Source of the DNA: Paracoccaceae bacterium
GTDB lineage: Bacteria; Pseudomonadota; Alphaproteobacteria; Rhodobacterales; Rhodobacteraceae
DNA length: 7,152 bases
NCBI GenBank assembly: GCA_002746395.1
Contig: NVXA01000001.1
Span: forward strand, 305,413-312,564
Reading direction: 5' to 3'
The notes below the pieces were generated by a model. It did not search any database. It was not told the DNA's origin and worked only from the letters and a program-made list of their open reading frames with translations. Below are positions 5,665-7,152 of this stretch, piece after piece. Within the stretch, counting starts at the first letter, position 1. Every line of letters starts with the position of its first letter. The translations under genes were made by a program, and so were the position numbers.

Positions 5665-6879
5665 TTGACCAACACCACAGAAGAACCTTACCGGCCAAGC
5701 CTTCGGATGGCCGACCTTGACGGGCTGCGCGCTTTGGCGATCATATTCGTAGTCAGCTTTCACAGTTGGTATTTCCTGCAATTCCTGATGCCCACAACCG
5801 AGGCATTTCTGGCGTTTTCCGACTCCCTACCGTGGGTTTTGGGTTTCATTCGGCGTGGTGATCTTGGCGTCGATATTTTCTTCGTGCTTTCGGGATACCT
5901 GCTATCATGGCAACTATTCAAAAAACGCATGACCACCGGCCGCATTAACCTTAAACGGTTCTATGCCCATCGGTTTTTTCGAATTTACCCGCTTTACCTA
6001 ATTGCACTCCTATTGGCGACTTTTGACAGTGGCATCACGCTGAAACTTCTGGGAAACCTGTTTGCATATAACATCTGGACAGACCCCTCCGCCATTATCC
6101 TTCCGTGGACATGGTCACTGTCCGTCGAACTGGAATTTTACGCAATCGTCCCGCTTTTAATCTTGCTGGTGCGCAACGGCACTACGATGATATTGCTTAC
6201 CGCCGCACTTAGCTTGCTGACCGTTGGGTGGAGTTATTGGGTGTTAACCTCCTATCCACAACTCACGGAAAACTCGCTGATTGACCTTAAACTGGCGGGG
6301 CGAAACGACGACATCGCACTGTTTTACAACTACCTATACGTGGCAATGCCTGTTCGCCTCAGCCAGTTCGCCTTTGGAATGGCCGGCGCATGGGCGGTAT
6401 TGCATCACACCGATTTCTTGTCAAAAATTCGCACCTCCAACAAGATACTTCTTACGTTGCTTATCTTGGCTGGTGCGGGGTTACCGTTGTTGCACAACCC
6501 CTTCACGGTTCTGACCAGCGCCTATCAACCCGTCATTTATTTCGAGTTGCTGTTTGGCCGTGTGATCTTCGCCGCAGCGATTGCCCTACTGATCGTTCTG
6601 CTACATTCAAACGCGATGCCCAGACTTAAAAGGTTGTTGTCGCTGCGGTTTCTGGAACCCATCGCCCGATACAGCTTTTCGATGTACCTGTTCCACCCGT
6701 TGTTCGTCTATCTAGGCATCATCACCTTCATCGGCACGGCCAAAACCGAAACGGTTTCCGTACTTCAATTCGCAGGCGTATGGGCGGTGGCCATCCTCGG
6801 CTCGATGCTTTTGGGGTACATAACGTGGCGATTTATTGAACATCCCGCCATTCGTTTTGGCAAAAAGAAATTCGGATAA
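5665..6879 (+). CDS. Acyltransferase family 3 integral membrane protein
   Basis: The 404-residue polytopic membrane protein matches the acyltransferase-3 family, which moves acetyl, succinyl or other acyl groups from the cytoplasm to surface sugars and lipids. Visible motifs in order: DGLRALAI at 19-26, followed by the conserved His33 in the first membrane helix; GVDIFFVLSGYLL at 68-80; the basic RFYAHRFFRIYPLY at 98-111; WSLSVELEFY at 150-159; YSFSMYLFHPLF at 336-347; and the C-terminal RFIEHPAIRFGKK. About ten hydrophobic segments can be counted. It ends soon after the last one, so there is no fused SGNH or periplasmic esterase domain. The start is TTG at 5665, backed by AGGA at 5655-5658; ATG at 5707 would remove 14 residues without touching the first helix. 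It lies 21 bases after the RNase T2 gene. No sugar biosynthesis or glycosyltransferase gene is nearby, so the acceptor is unknown. Confidence 0.9.
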   Translation: MTNTTEEPYRPSLRMADLDGLRALAIIFVVSFHSWYFLQFLMPTTEAFLAFSDSLPWVLGFIRRGDLGVDIFFVLSGYLLSWQLFKKRMTTGRINLKRFYAHRFFRIYPLYLIALLLATFDSGITLKLLGNLFAYNIWTDPSAIILPWTWSLSVELEFYAIVPLLILLVRNGTTMILLTAALSLLTVGWSYWVLTSYPQLTENSLIDLKLAGRNDDIALFYNYLYVAMPVRLSQFAFGMAGAWAVLHHTDFLSKIRTSNKILLTLLILAGAGLPLLHNPFTVLTSAYQPVIYFELLFGRVIFAAAIALLIVLLHSNAMPRLKRLLSLRFLEPIARYSFSMYLFHPLFVYLGIITFIGTAKTETVSVLQFAGVWAVAILGSMLLGYITWRFIEHPAIRFGKKKFG

Positions 6880-6885
6880 ACGAGT

Positions 6886-7152
6886 TTACGATACTTCCAG
6901 AACAATCTTCCCGATATGGCCCGAGCTTTCGATCCGGCGGTGCGCCTCGGCGGCTTGGTTAAGCGGGAAAGTTGAATCCATCACCGGCGCGATTCGACCA
7001 GCTTCGATCAGTGGCCAGACAACTTCGTGCAATGCCTCGGCTATCACTGCTTTGTCTTGAATGGAGCGCGGGCGCAACGTTGACCCTGTCACCGTAATCC
7101 GTTTCGTCATGATCTGTGCGAAGTTAATCTCGGCCTTGGGACCACCCAGAAA
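6886..7152 (-). CDS. NAD(P)H:quinone oxidoreductase (PIG3-type zinc-free MDR family), C-terminal part
   Basis: Only the last 88 residues lie in the window; the N-terminal part, including the catalytic and nucleotide-binding core, is beyond the right edge. The visible part contains LGGPKAEINFAQIMTKR, then TGSTLRPRSIQDKA, VWPLIEAGRIAPVMDSTFPL and AAEAHRRIESSGHIGKIVLEV. This succession is characteristic of the PIG3 quinone oxidoreductase branch of the medium-chain dehydrogenase/reductase superfamily. The family transfers hydride from NAD(P)H to quinones in the cytoplasm and is thought to help with redox stress. The stop codon is six bases from that of the convergent acyltransferase gene, leaving no space for a separate terminator. 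Confidence 0.88.
   Translation of the reverse strand, partial: FLGGPKAEINFAQIMTKRITVTGSTLRPRSIQDKAVIAEALHEVVWPLIEAGRIAPVMDSTFPLNQAAEAHRRIESSGHIGKIVLEVS

Noticed and set aside
1..7152. Possible mobile element, defence island, CRISPR array or RNA gene
   Set aside because: No transposase, integrase, terminal repeat, array of direct repeats, tRNA-like fold or defence domain is visible, and nearly all bases are covered by recognisable core-type genes.

Overview
The window looks like a piece of core chromosome from an alphaproteobacterium, most likely the Rhodobacterales (roseobacter group). Pointers are a TrcR/DUF1013 regulator, which I know only from alphaproteobacteria, an orphan phasin with a TGC-rich PhaR-type operator, a ClpS without an adjacent clpA, and a PIG3-type quinone oxidoreductase of the kind common in that group. 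GC content looks moderate, a little above 50 % by eye. No insertion sequence, tRNA, rRNA, CRISPR array, prophage gene or restriction system is visible.

Left part (1-1800). A secreted D-alanyl-D-alanine carboxypeptidase on the minus strand runs off the left edge. It is divergent from a small phasin gene on the plus strand. The 267 bases between them hold a good sigma-70-type promoter for the phasin. That promoter is flanked and overlapped by a perfect 10-bp inverted repeat built from TGC/GCA elements, which I read as a PhaR operator. A rho-independent terminator closes the phasin unit at 1803-1823.

Middle part (1840-4140). clpS and an RsmC/RlmG-like 16S/23S rRNA guanine-N2 methyltransferase sit 24 bases apart and are probably co-transcribed. 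A short-chain dehydrogenase follows, whose Tyr-xxx-Lys motif has lost the lysine. This gene converges on trcR, a two-helix-turn-helix cell-cycle regulator on the minus strand, with a GC-rich hairpin between the two stops.

Right part (4905-7152). Divergent from trcR is a two-gene unit: an exported RNase T2 and, 21 bases further on, a membrane acyltransferase-3 protein that starts at TTG. It meets the C-terminal part of an NAD(P)H:quinone oxidoreductase tail to tail with only 6 bases between the stop codons.

The genes serve different housekeeping jobs: wall trimming, polyhydroxyalkanoate granule coating, N-end-rule proteolysis, rRNA modification, cell-cycle control, extracytoplasmic RNA degradation and envelope acylation. 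I found no convincing novel multi-gene system. The points most worth a second look are the probable PhaR operator, the lysine-less SDR, and the RNase T2 with a changed second catalytic motif.
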